DNA from: Vibrio splendidus
Lineage (GTDB): Bacteria > Pseudomonadota > Gammaproteobacteria > Enterobacterales > Vibrionaceae
Direction of reading: 5' to 3'
Length of the DNA: 64,000 bases
NCBI RefSeq assembly: GCF_003345295.1
Contig: NZ_CP031056.1
Coordinates: forward strand, 1,240,001-1,304,000
Position numbers and translations under genes: made by a program. Each line of letters starts with the position of its first letter. Position 1 is the stretch's first letter. The notes under the pieces were generated by a model, which made no database searches, had not been told where the DNA came from, and was given only the letters and a program-made list of their open reading frames with translations. Positions 34,630 through 42,771 of this stretch are shown here, in pieces.

Positions 34630-35717
34630 TAAATACCGCCCTCACGTAACCAAGCTTTTACTTGCTGTCCATCGGATAACACATCCACACCCGCTTCAAC
34701 GATAAGGTCGCCAGACGACAATCCATCAATAACCTTACCTTGCTCATCAAGAAGGACTTGTACTTTAGAAATCAATTGAGAGTCAGGGTTATAGCGCCAT
34801 AGCTCACCATGGTCAGCTTCTTTGGTTAACCAAGCTGAATCAACAATGCCAATACCGTAGTCAGATTTATGCTTCTGAACTTCAACTTGTGCTGTCATTC
34901 CAGAAAGTAAATTGATGCCTTCCGGCTTTTCGATGGATACAACCGCTTGGTAGCTGTTGGTGTCTTCATCTGGTTGTGTAGAGATTTCTTTAAAGCGAGT
35001 CGGGATACGAATACCACGGTGGCTATCCATCACAACCCACATGTTTGAGCTCGTTAGGTCTTGAATAGAACGGTCTTCAAGCTTTGATACTGGAATTGAA
35101 AACGTCACGTCCATCTCACTGTGATTCAAAATATTCAGTACAGGCTGCTTTTCTGCGATCAATTGATATTGTTTTCCAAACACCATCGATACCACGCCAT
35201 CGAATGGAGCAACTAAGGTGGTGTAGCCAAGGTTTGTTTTTGCTTGGTCCAACTCAACGTCAGCGGCAGTAAAGGTGTTCACGGCTTGGTCGTAGTAATC
35301 GGTACTGACTAACTTTTTCGCGTACAACTCAGAAGCTTGTTTGTATTGGCTATTCGCAAGATCAAATTTGGCTTGTGCTGCATCAACCGCAATACGGTAA
35401 TCCGTCGCATCTAATACGGCGAGCACCTGACCTTTCTTCACTTCTTGTCCCATACGAACATCGAAGGTTTCAATGTCGCCTCCTACTTGGAAGGAAAGCG
35501 CAGCACGGTCGGTTGCATCTACTTTTGCGATAAAGCTATCAAGCTCGATATCCGTCTGCAAAGGAATCTCAAACAGCTTTACAGGCTTAACAACTTGCAC
35601 CGTTTCTTCTGACTGAACCTTATTACATCCGGTCAAAGAGCCTGCGAGCAATAGTGCTGCAATCACAGCTCCCATGCGCTTGCTCGATATGACATTGATA
35701 GACAAATTGGACTGCAT
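34629..35717 (-). CDS. RND periplasmic adaptor lipoprotein, first
   Basis: 362 residues. The signal and lipobox read LAGSLTGC (Cys about 31). Biotinyl-lipoyl halves at GGDIETFDVRMGQEVKKGQ and TLVAPFDGVVSMV, and a beta-barrel domain follows. First gene of the pump operon. The two adaptors are clearly different in sequence, so they may form a hetero-hexamer rather than being redundant. Control is likely by the divergent TetR protein. Confidence 0.88.
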   Translation of the reverse strand: MQSNLSINVISSKRMGAVIAALLLAGSLTGCNKVQSEETVQVVKPVKLFEIPLQTDIELDSFIAKVDATDRAALSFQVGGDIETFDVRMGQEVKKGQVLAVLDATDYRIAVDAAQAKFDLANSQYKQASELYAKKLVSTDYYDQAVNTFTAADVELDQAKTNLGYTTLVAPFDGVVSMVFGKQYQLIAEKQPVLNILNHSEMDVTFSIPVSKLEDRSIQDLTSSNMWVVMDSHRGIRIPTRFKEISTQPDEDTNSYQAVVSIEKPEGINLLSGMTAQVEVQKHKSDYGIGIVDSAWLTKEADHGELWRYNPDSQLISKVQVLLDEQGKVIDGLSSGDLIVEAGVDVLSDGQQVKAWLREGGI

Positions 35718-35750
35718 GATGTCTCTCCATTTAATTATTATGATTTATTA

Positions 35751-35808
35751 CACAGGTGGGCAGTATATTCAAAATTCCGTAATCCACAAGCTTTACTTTC
35801 CACCTGTG
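35751..35808. promoter_or_regulatory. Inverted CACAGGTGG sites between RND operon and tetR
   Basis: CACAGGTGG (35751-35759) and its exact complement CCACCTGTG (35800-35808) are 40 bases apart. Each is followed by GCAGTAT, forming an additional direct repeat. This is the likely operator region for the TetR protein. Confidence 0.55.
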
Positions 35809-35858
35809 CAGTATTTTTTATTTGAGTAAAAACAGTGTAGAATGTGGTAATCAGGTAA

Positions 35859-36608
35859 ATGTGTGAAATGAAGATGACTGAAAAGAAACAAGGCAGAAGA
35901 AGCGCAAAAGACGCTGAAGAGACGAGATTTTTGATCATGGGTGTTGCCGCGGATATGTTCTGTGAGCATGGTTATGATAGCGTTTCGCTTCGTAACATCA
36001 GTGAAAAAGCAGGCGTATCGCATAGTCTTATTCGCCACCACTTTGGCAGCAAAGAAAAAATCTGGCATGCGATAAGCGATTGTTTACACGCCTATTTTCA
36101 GTCTTATATTGCTAAGATAGTAGAAGAGTTACCAAAAGGCGTCGCACCAAACATTACTATCTATTTATTTAGTATGCGCCTCTTTAGCAACATGATTCAC
36201 TCACGAAAACCGATGCAACTTATCACTGACTCTGTTCGTCAAAAAGACAACTTGGTCGATTACTTTATCGACAATGTTGGCGATGTCGAAAAAGAAATCA
36301 ACATGTTAGCTGAACAATATAACGATGCGAATCCAAAGAACTTGATCAACATTTATGAGATTAAATGGCAAATGATCATGTATGCGCACGGAGCGGTATG
36401 CCTAACTCCCTTCATGGAAAGCACTTGGAATGAAGGCGATATGGTCACCTCGCCCGAAGATGCCCTACTTAAGCATTGGCAACTATTCAACTCACAAATG
36501 GTAAGTAAGTTTAGAATCGAAGACCAATGGGTGCTAAACCCAATTAGCCTAGATGAGCTAATTTATGAAGTGCCCTGTGTATGGAAGTGCAATCAAGAAC
36601 ATCATTAA
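35859..36608 (+). CDS. TetR-family repressor of the RND operon
   Basis: About 249 residues (ATGs at 35859, 35868 and 35874 are all possible; none has an ideal ribosome site). The HTH covers residues about 15-65, with CEHGYDSVSLRNISEKAGVSHSLIRHHFGSKE, the TetR signature. The C-terminal ligand domain is helical and unrecognised. Divergent from the pump operon, sharing a 141-base control region with inverted CACAGGTGG elements, so it most likely represses the pump and itself. Confidence 0.85.
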   Translation: MCEMKMTEKKQGRRSAKDAEETRFLIMGVAADMFCEHGYDSVSLRNISEKAGVSHSLIRHHFGSKEKIWHAISDCLHAYFQSYIAKIVEELPKGVAPNITIYLFSMRLFSNMIHSRKPMQLITDSVRQKDNLVDYFIDNVGDVEKEINMLAEQYNDANPKNLINIYEIKWQMIMYAHGAVCLTPFMESTWNEGDMVTSPEDALLKHWQLFNSQMVSKFRIEDQWVLNPISLDELIYEVPCVWKCNQEHH

Positions 36609-36655
36609 TCCAGTGTTTTTATTTTTCTTGGTCATAAATTTATTTACTTGAAACA

Positions 36656-36696
36656 AAAATGCGCCGTTACAGAACCAACTGTAACGGCGCATTTTT
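36656..36696. terminator. Bidirectional terminator
   Basis: A long ATGCGCCGTTACAG / CTGTAACGGCGCAT stem with A- and T-runs lies between tetR and the convergent helicase gene. Confidence 0.9.
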
Positions 36697-36735
36697 ATAT
36701 CTACAGATCTTTAAACTGGAGCTTTGTCCAGCTTG

Positions 36736-38007
36736 TTAGCGACGTGCTTTACCGCGGTTTTGGTGAATCTTAAGCTTCGCTTTCATCTTACGTTTTTCTG
36801 ATGAACGACTTTTACTGCGACCACCGCGATCAGGGGTTACATCTTTTTCTAGGCTTGGTTCAAAGCCCTCTAACCACTCTTGAGGCAAGCGAGTATCAAG
36901 TAAGCGTTCAATGTCACCCAATAGGTACGCTTCATCCTGACTCATCAAAGAAATCGCTAAACCGGTATTACCTGCACGGCCAGTACGTCCGATACGGTGA
37001 ACGTAATCTTCAGCTTTAAATGGCATGTCATAGTTCACAACTTGTTCTAGCTGCTGGATATCAATACCACGAGCTGCCACGTCGGTTGCAATCAACGCTC
37101 TCACCTTGCCTGATTTGAAATCGTCCAGTGCTTTTTGGCGCGCACCTTGGCTCTTATCACCATTGATTGATGCCGCTTTAATGCCGTCTAACTTAAGCTC
37201 TTTAACTAGAGCATCAGTGCCCTGCTTAGTTTTCGTGAACACCAACACTTGTTGCCAGTTTTTTGAGCCAATCAAATAGGCCAACAGTTCACTTTTACGC
37301 GATTTATCAACCGGATAAACCATCTGGGTAACGGTGTCAGCGGTGCTGTTTTTTGGCGTAACTTGAATTTCGCTTGGTGACTGCATCATTCGATGTGCAA
37401 GCGCTTTAATTTTATTGTCGAACGTCGCAGAGAAGAACAGCGTCTGACGTACGTCGTTCATGCGAGAAAGAATGCGTTTGATGTCAGGCATGAAGCCCAT
37501 ATCTAGCATGCGGTCTGCTTCGTCTAATACCAGCACTTCCGTTTGGCTCAACATGATGTTCTTGGTGAACATATGGTCAATAAGACGACCAGGCGTCGCT
37601 ACAAGAATGTCGGCGCCTCCACGTAAGTTATCGGTTTGAACCTTCATGCTAACGCCGCCGTAAGCCACCACAACTTTAATATCGGTGCCTTTCGCATAAC
37701 TCGTTACGTTATCAAACACCTGTTGTGCCAATTCACGCGTTGGCACTAACACAAGTGCACGAACGAGCTTAGGGTTCGGAATAACATTGTCTTTAGTCTC
37801 GATTAATCTTTGAATAATCGGCAAACCAAACGCCGCGGTTTTACCGGTACCCGTTTGCGCACCAGCCAGTACATCTTTGCCTTCCAGTACCAATGGAATA
37901 GCTTGTTCTTGAACACTAGTCGGAGCCGTAAAGTTTAGCTCTGATAGCGTTGTAAGAAGTTGCTCAGACAATCCTAGTTGGTTAAAAGATCGGGTAGATT
38001 CAGACAT
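36736..38007 (-). CDS. DEAD-box ATP-dependent RNA helicase (RhlE-type)
   Basis: 423 residues. Motifs run in order: FTAPTSVQEQAIP, GTGKT, PTRELAQQV, DEAD with RMLDMGF, SAT, FTKTKQGTD, TDVAARGIDI and HRIGRTGRAG. The strongly basic tail (RGGRSKSRSSEKRKMKAKLK) is an RNA-binding extension as in RhlE. It is likely to remodel rRNA or mRNA structure. Paralogue of the helicase at 14.4 kb, with a different tail. Confidence 0.9.
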   Translation of the reverse strand: MSESTRSFNQLGLSEQLLTTLSELNFTAPTSVQEQAIPLVLEGKDVLAGAQTGTGKTAAFGLPIIQRLIETKDNVIPNPKLVRALVLVPTRELAQQVFDNVTSYAKGTDIKVVVAYGGVSMKVQTDNLRGGADILVATPGRLIDHMFTKNIMLSQTEVLVLDEADRMLDMGFMPDIKRILSRMNDVRQTLFFSATFDNKIKALAHRMMQSPSEIQVTPKNSTADTVTQMVYPVDKSRKSELLAYLIGSKNWQQVLVFTKTKQGTDALVKELKLDGIKAASINGDKSQGARQKALDDFKSGKVRALIATDVAARGIDIQQLEQVVNYDMPFKAEDYVHRIGRTGRAGNTGLAISLMSQDEAYLLGDIERLLDTRLPQEWLEGFEPSLEKDVTPDRGGRSKSRSSEKRKMKAKLKIHQNRGKARR

Positions 38008-38064
38008 AGTATGATGCTCAAAGATTAAATAGGCGCGGATTGTAGCAAACCTGCATTACGCTGT

Positions 38065-38676
38065 TTACCTTTCCTTTTGATTTTTCTTCATTTGAAGTGC
38101 ATTAAACTGCTTCGCTTCTTCTAAAACGTTGGGATACAGCTCATTAAAGTGACACTGCAACGTATCATAGTGACGTTCGAGGTCGTCGTAACAATTTTTG
38201 AGCATGCCTAACTTGGGCCTTCTCAACGCCATACGTTGCAATACCACCTCTATGGAAGACATGTCTTGATAGCTTTCCAGCCAACGTTGTTCAGCCATCT
38301 TCTGATGAATCGTAATGAAGTTCTCAGGCCAGTGAGGCTCTTGATGTTCAAAGATCTGTTGATGACTATCGAAACAAAAATGCTCTAACGTCTGCTGCGA
38401 GAACTGAGTCCAATGATTGGCTAAGCAGTGATCCCAAAATACATCCAGTGCAATAGGTGCAAAGCGACGCGTTTGGTCTAAAAAAAGCGATTTTGCCGAT
38501 CGGGATACATCGTGGCGGTCTGTGTAACTATCCACGAATCGATGAAGTCTTATTCCGTCTGAAAGCGAGGTTGAATAGTGTTTATTAGGGTCGCCTTTAA
38601 CGAAGTCACCTAACAGATTACCAGCTAAGTTACTTTTACAGTGTTGAGCGATGTGGAGGTGTGCGAGAAAGTTCAT
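38065..38676 (-). CDS. acpH: Acyl carrier protein phosphodiesterase
   Basis: 203 residues; E. coli AcpH has 193. MNFLAHLHIAQ at the start, GNLLGDFVKG, and RRFAPIALDVFWDHCLANHW carry the HD-like metal residues of the family. AcpH removes the 4'-phosphopantetheine arm from holo-ACP. The GAGG ribosome site lies in the arm of a 70-base hairpin directly before the ATG, so translation may be structure-controlled. Confidence 0.88.
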   Translation of the reverse strand: MNFLAHLHIAQHCKSNLAGNLLGDFVKGDPNKHYSTSLSDGIRLHRFVDSYTDRHDVSRSAKSLFLDQTRRFAPIALDVFWDHCLANHWTQFSQQTLEHFCFDSHQQIFEHQEPHWPENFITIHQKMAEQRWLESYQDMSSIEVVLQRMALRRPKLGMLKNCYDDLERHYDTLQCHFNELYPNVLEEAKQFNALQMKKNQKER

Positions 38677-38680
38677 TGAA

Positions 38681-38750
38681 CCTCATTAAAGTATCGAGAA
38701 CTAAGTAACATGGTAAACGTACTCGTTTATCTTCGCGAACTTTAATGAGG
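38681..38750 (-). promoter_or_regulatory. Long hairpin holding the acpH ribosome site
   Basis: Perfect 12-base arms CCTCATTAAAGT (38681-38692) and ACTTTAATGAGG (38739-38750) continue inward as TCGAGAA / TTCGCGA with one mismatch, and the loop holds an AAACG / CGTTT mini-stem. On the minus strand the final GAGG is the acpH ribosome site, four bases before the ATG. Confidence 0.6.
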
Positions 38751-38850
38751 ATAGTTTTGTTATGACGTGTGAGCGAATGAGATTTGCTCAGTTTAAGAAT
38801 TGTCTAATTTGAGAACGTTGAACTACAGAAACCTTTAGTTCAGGTAAAAC

Positions 38851-38979
38851 CTAGTTCGAAGACTTAAAAAGTTCTTCTGCTAATTGTTTAACCGCCTGCT
38901 CGTAGTCAGATAAATCAATGCCAATTTCCATGGCATCTAACAACTCAAGACTTTCGTCATTAAAAGATTGGTCACTCAT
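38851..38979 (-). CDS. Small acidic protein, 42 aa
   Basis: The frame begins MSDQSFNDESLELLDAMEIG and ends ELFKSSN. It is acidic, has no hydrophobic segment, and is predicted helical (LELLDAMEIG and YEQAVKQLAEELF). A very strong ribosome site, GAGGGGG, lies just before the ATG, and a 15-base palindrome lies 24 bases upstream. Codon use fits its neighbours. I do not recognise the family. It stands alone between acpH and the tyrP-like gene, on the acpH strand. Confidence 0.65.
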   Translation of the reverse strand: MSDQSFNDESLELLDAMEIGIDLSDYEQAVKQLAEELFKSSN

Positions 38980-39002
38980 AGTGCCCCCTCTATTCCTTGA
39001 TG

Positions 39003-39017
39003 CGGACATGATGTCCG
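39003..39017. promoter_or_regulatory. 15-bp palindrome upstream of the 42-aa gene
   Basis: CGGACAT-G-ATGTCCG, a perfect dyad with one central base, is placed where an operator or promoter would be. Confidence 0.45.
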
Positions 39018-39263
39018 ATTAACTAGTGCACCATCTTGGACTTATATTATGTCACTTTGATGAACGCACTCTACTCTACCCATTCCATATTTATAGCTTG
39101 AAGCTACTCGCGATCATTAGCGCTTGTTTACGCTAAAGGGGTATACGCGAACGACATATGTACTGTCACCTTACACCAAGTACAACAAATTACTCTACAC
39201 ATTTTGAAGCAGATCATGGTCAAACGTTTGCTTCGGGCATTTGAGTGCTTTCAACCCACCAGT

Positions 39264-39281
39264 CGTAAATTATAATTTACA
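39264..39281. promoter_or_regulatory. TyrR box
   Basis: CGTAAA-TTATAA-TTTACA matches the TyrR consensus TGTAAA-N6-TTTACA at 11 of 12 defined bases and lies 145 bases before an aromatic amino acid permease gene. The rest of the 446-base gap (38980-39425) shows only a TTAGCG / CGCTAA hairpin near 39118. Confidence 0.75.
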
Positions 39282-39425
39282 GTGGATATTTTTAATTACA
39301 TTAGACATTGCATTTGGAATTAAACTCAATCAGAATACTTTAAAATCGAGATATTCTTTGGGTTTATGCGCTTAAGCTAGAAGAATTACAATGAAAACAC
39401 ACCCTAACGTAAAGAATTATATACA

Positions 39426-40649
39426 ATGAATAAATCAAAGGTTTTTGGTAGTACTTTGATCATTGCAGGCACCACTATTGGTGCTGGCATGCTCGCTCTT
39501 CCACTTGCTTCTGCAGGTATTGGCTTTTCAACCTCACTTTTTCTAATGCTTGGCTTATGGGCTCTAATGGCCTTTACTGCATTGTTAATGGTAGAACTAC
39601 ATCAATTCGCTGATTCTGACGCAACCCTACATACGCTAGCTGACAAAATTTTAGGGACAAAAGGTAAGTGGATCGCTAGCTTTGCAGTTATGTTCCTTTT
39701 CTACGCTCTGTGTGCAGCTTATATCGCAGGTGGTGGTGCGCAGTTTAATCAGCGTATCTCGGATATTTCAGGCTTTGAGCTTAATGGCCAAATTACAACC
39801 CTTCTATTCACACTGTTAGTTGCTGGCGTTGTGACGATTGGTACGCACAGTGTTGATAAAGTTAACCGCGTTTTATTCGGACTTAAACTGATTGCGATGG
39901 TACTGGTACTCAGCTTCCTAGCACCAAACATCACCTCTCAATACCTAATGAGCATGCCTTTACAGCAAGGGCTGATTGTTGCTGCAATTCCAGTTGTGTT
40001 TACCTCTTTTGGCTTCCACGGCAGCATCCCTTCAATTGTTCGATACCTAGATGGTGACGTTCGATCTCTACGTAAGGTCATGATTGTTGGTTCTGCACTG
40101 CCTTTGGTCATCTATGTTTTCTGGCAGAGTGTGACTCTAGGTGTGATCAGCCAAGAGCAGCTTTTGTCGGATACAAGCTTAGGCGCACTATTAGTCTCAT
40201 TGTCACAAACCGTTCATCAATCAAACCTTAGCGTGATCGTTGGCGTATTCGCAGACCTTGCACTGCTGACTTCTTTTATTGGTGTGAGCTTGGGGTTATT
40301 TGAATTCATGGGGGATTCACTGAGCAAGAAACTAGGCAGTGCAAAACGCGTTAAAACGGCCGCTATCACTTTCTTACCGCCATTAGGTTTTGCCTTGTTC
40401 TACCCACAGGGTTTCATTACAGCTCTGGGCTACGCAGCCATAGCACTTTCAGTGCTCGCAATTTTGCTGCCGACAGTGATGGTATACAAGATTCGTTACA
40501 CGGATTTCTCTGTAGAACCTCAAGGCACAGAAGCGACTTACCAAGTGCTCGGTGGAAGTAAAGCGTTGTTTTTAGTTGGCAGCGTAGGCGTTTTTATCAT
40601 TGCGATTCAAATCCTTATTTCAGTAGGGTTATTGCCTTCTCTAGGCTAA
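39426..40649 (+). CDS. tyrP: Aromatic amino acid permease (TyrP/Mtr family)
   Basis: 407 residues, 11 hydrophobic helices. The N-terminus FGSTLIIAGTTIGAGMLALPLASAG and the FTSFGFHGSIPSIVRYL motif belong to the HAAAP family of tyrosine and tryptophan transporters. TyrP, Mtr and TnaB are close, so the exact substrate is uncertain. An upstream TyrR box favours tyrosine transport. Single gene. Confidence 0.85.
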   Translation: MNKSKVFGSTLIIAGTTIGAGMLALPLASAGIGFSTSLFLMLGLWALMAFTALLMVELHQFADSDATLHTLADKILGTKGKWIASFAVMFLFYALCAAYIAGGGAQFNQRISDISGFELNGQITTLLFTLLVAGVVTIGTHSVDKVNRVLFGLKLIAMVLVLSFLAPNITSQYLMSMPLQQGLIVAAIPVVFTSFGFHGSIPSIVRYLDGDVRSLRKVMIVGSALPLVIYVFWQSVTLGVISQEQLLSDTSLGALLVSLSQTVHQSNLSVIVGVFADLALLTSFIGVSLGLFEFMGDSLSKKLGSAKRVKTAAITFLPPLGFALFYPQGFITALGYAAIALSVLAILLPTVMVYKIRYTDFSVEPQGTEATYQVLGGSKALFLVGSVGVFIIAIQILISVGLLPSLG

Positions 40650-40766
40650 TAAACCCATAGAGAACAAAAATACTTGATAGATATCTCATAAACGATATGT
40701 TGGTATCATTAATTTTCACAATTAGTCGATTGGCATCACATTTTTATTGAGGTCGGTTATTTAGAG

Positions 40767-40791
40767 TCCACGGTAAAGGATTTACCGTGGA
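40767..40791 (+). promoter_or_regulatory. Hairpin enclosing the MCP ribosome site
   Basis: TCCACGGTAAA (40767-40777) and TTTACCGTGGA (40781-40791) form a perfect 11-base stem with a GGA loop. The GGAG ribosome site (40789-40792) is the closing end of the stem, six bases before the ATG at 40798. Confidence 0.65.
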
Positions 40792-40797
40792 GTTTTT

Positions 40798-42222
40798 ATG
40801 AAAGAAGTACAATTTCGAACGATAGATAAACTGTTTATTAAAATGTCTATCAACGACAAGTTTTGGGTCATTTTCTTGATCTTTTTTGCCGCTGTGGCAA
40901 GCCTCGCTGGCCTCAACTACGTCAACAATATGGAACAAATTGACGCGAGTGCAAAACAGCAGGTTGAATATCAATTGCAAGGCATCTTATCAGCGTCAGA
41001 TTCCCCTGCTTCCGTGCGTTCAGTTAGCCAACAAACACGTCCTCAAGAAACAACCATATTGAAAAGTGGTGCAGTTACAGCAACAGCCATTGCGCAAGAT
41101 GGTAATTACTACTCTCTTACCGTTTCAAATCTCGATACACAGAATCAAAAGCAACAAGCACTGTACTCTTTATTACTCAGTTTTTTGTGGTGTATGCCTT
41201 TTGGTCTTTTCTGTTACTGGGTGGCGACTTTTCTAGGCGGCGCACTTTGGGTGCTTTACTCAACCACTCAAAAGATTGGTGATGGCGACTTAACATCACG
41301 CCTTGGTTTCCACCCTGGACGTGATGAGTTCGGTACGATTGGTTGTGCACTTGACCGTTCAATGGACACGCTTAGTGAGCTAGTCAACAACGTAAACCAC
41401 AGTGCAGCGACACTAAGCGAAACATCGGCTTCTTTCGAAACAGAGATGAAGCGCAGTGAAACACAAATCATGAGCCAGAATGCGTCTCTAGACTCTGTTG
41501 CTACTGCCATGGATCAAATGACCGCTTCAGCCAATGAAGTCTCTAACATTTCAGCACGTTCAACTGAACAAACTGAACAAGACGCGCAGCAAATCAACGA
41601 CAGCCATACGAAAGTTCAACAAGCCATCTCAGAGATCACCACGCTCTCTTCTTTGATTGAGCAAACCTCATCTTCAGTTACCAGCTTGAATGTGAACACT
41701 AGTCAAATTAATGAAGTGATCACGACGATCAACGCAATTTCAGAGCAAACTAACTTGCTTGCACTGAACGCGGCGATCGAAGCTGCTCGTGCGGGTGAAC
41801 AAGGCCGTGGTTTCGCTGTTGTTGCTGATGAAGTAAGAACGCTTGCAAGTCGCACTCAGTCGGCTACGGTTGAAATCCAAGCGATGATAGAACGCTTACA
41901 GCAAGAGAGCCAAAATATCGCTAAGATCACCGAGCAAACGGTCGATCAAGCGCAAACTAGCAGCCAACTGATTTCAAACATTGGGGACGATGTAAACTCG
42001 ATTGCCGACTCAGCTCAAGCGCTAATGGATATGAGTATTCAGATTGCAACCTCAGCGGACGAGCAAAGCAACGTCGCGAACACCATCGCAGCTGAGCTTA
42101 ACGATATTCGCAGTCAATCCGATGTGATTAAAGAAGTGGCTCAAAACTCTTCAAATGGCGTGTCGACACTGACAGACGCATCAGTTTCTTTGTCTAAAAC
42201 TTTGGCAAGATACCGCACTTAG
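40798..42222 (+). CDS. Methyl-accepting chemotaxis protein
   Basis: 474 residues. TM1 is at about residues 22-44. A small periplasmic region of about 80 residues has no recognisable sensor fold. TM2 is at about 125-155, HAMP at about 155-210, then the coiled-coil signalling domain with the tip motif ISEQTNLLALNAAIEAARAGEQGRGFAVVADEVR. It relays ligand signals to CheA/CheW. There is no C-terminal CheR-binding pentapeptide (it ends ARYRT). Its ribosome site lies in a perfect hairpin. Confidence 0.9.
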   Translation: MKEVQFRTIDKLFIKMSINDKFWVIFLIFFAAVASLAGLNYVNNMEQIDASAKQQVEYQLQGILSASDSPASVRSVSQQTRPQETTILKSGAVTATAIAQDGNYYSLTVSNLDTQNQKQQALYSLLLSFLWCMPFGLFCYWVATFLGGALWVLYSTTQKIGDGDLTSRLGFHPGRDEFGTIGCALDRSMDTLSELVNNVNHSAATLSETSASFETEMKRSETQIMSQNASLDSVATAMDQMTASANEVSNISARSTEQTEQDAQQINDSHTKVQQAISEITTLSSLIEQTSSSVTSLNVNTSQINEVITTINAISEQTNLLALNAAIEAARAGEQGRGFAVVADEVRTLASRTQSATVEIQAMIERLQQESQNIAKITEQTVDQAQTSSQLISNIGDDVNSIADSAQALMDMSIQIATSADEQSNVANTIAAELNDIRSQSDVIKEVAQNSSNGVSTLTDASVSLSKTLARYRT

Positions 42223-42267
42223 ATTTGAGTGTTCACTTAGGCTGACCAAGTTAAATTCAGCGAAACT

Positions 42268-42296
42268 AAAAAGGACTCATCATGAGTCCTTTTTTA
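42268..42296 (+). terminator. Terminator of the MCP gene
   Basis: AAAAAGGACTCAT / ATGAGTCCTTTTT stem with a T-run. Confidence 0.88.
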
Positions 42297-42301
42297 TCGA
42301 C

Positions 42302-42397
42302 GTTCGTTAATAGCAGCGTCCGCCAATAGTAACGCCCGTTTATAGCAGCGTCCGTTAATAGCAACTTTCACTAATAACAACTTCCCTTAATAACTAC
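42302..42397. repeat. Minisatellite: six imperfect 16-bp tandem copies
   Basis: Copies begin at 42302, 42318, 42334, 42350, 42366 and 42382. The consensus is near GTCCGTTAATAGCAAC; the ATA-core is kept in all copies while the ends drift. The array starts six bases after the MCP terminator and is in a 333-base gap that otherwise holds nothing I can support. Confidence 0.8.
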
Positions 42398-42555
42398 AGG
42401 AAACACATGGTCTTTAACGATGAGATTATCATTACCATGAAGCAAGTCGCAAAGGCGAGATTATCAAGTGTCAAAACTGTCTAATATTCGAGCTTAGGGG
42501 TAATCTAATTAAACGGGTCTTTTTTCGCTTACCCTCTTGCTGCAGGTGACACATA

Positions 42556-42771
42556 ATGAATAAAACAGAAACACCAAACACCGACGACATTACATGCCCT
42601 TTATGCCAACACGACGAATATCTACTCTCAGAAAGTGGAGAAAAGTTTACTTGTGCCTCTTGCGGTTTTCACACTAAACAATTTAGTAAGGTAGTCAGCC
42701 TTCAGCTAGGCTCTACCCCACCAAAGCTGCAGGGTTCGGTATTCCACCACTTGAGCAGTGTTTGCCATTAA
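42556..42771 (+). CDS. Small zinc-ribbon protein
   Basis: 71 residues. CPLCQHDEYLL and FTCASCGFHTKQF form a two-CxxC zinc ribbon, which is unlikely to arise by chance. GCAGGTG lies upstream of the ATG. The last 20 residues overlap, on the opposite strand, the end of the HAD gene, so the C-terminus is constrained by two frames. Function unknown. Confidence 0.6.
   Translation: MNKTETPNTDDITCPLCQHDEYLLSESGEKFTCASCGFHTKQFSKVVSLQLGSTPPKLQGSVFHHLSSVCH

Noticed and set aside
42407..42484. 25-aa plus-strand frame with AGGA upstream
   Set aside because: Very short, no recognisable feature, next to a tandem repeat.
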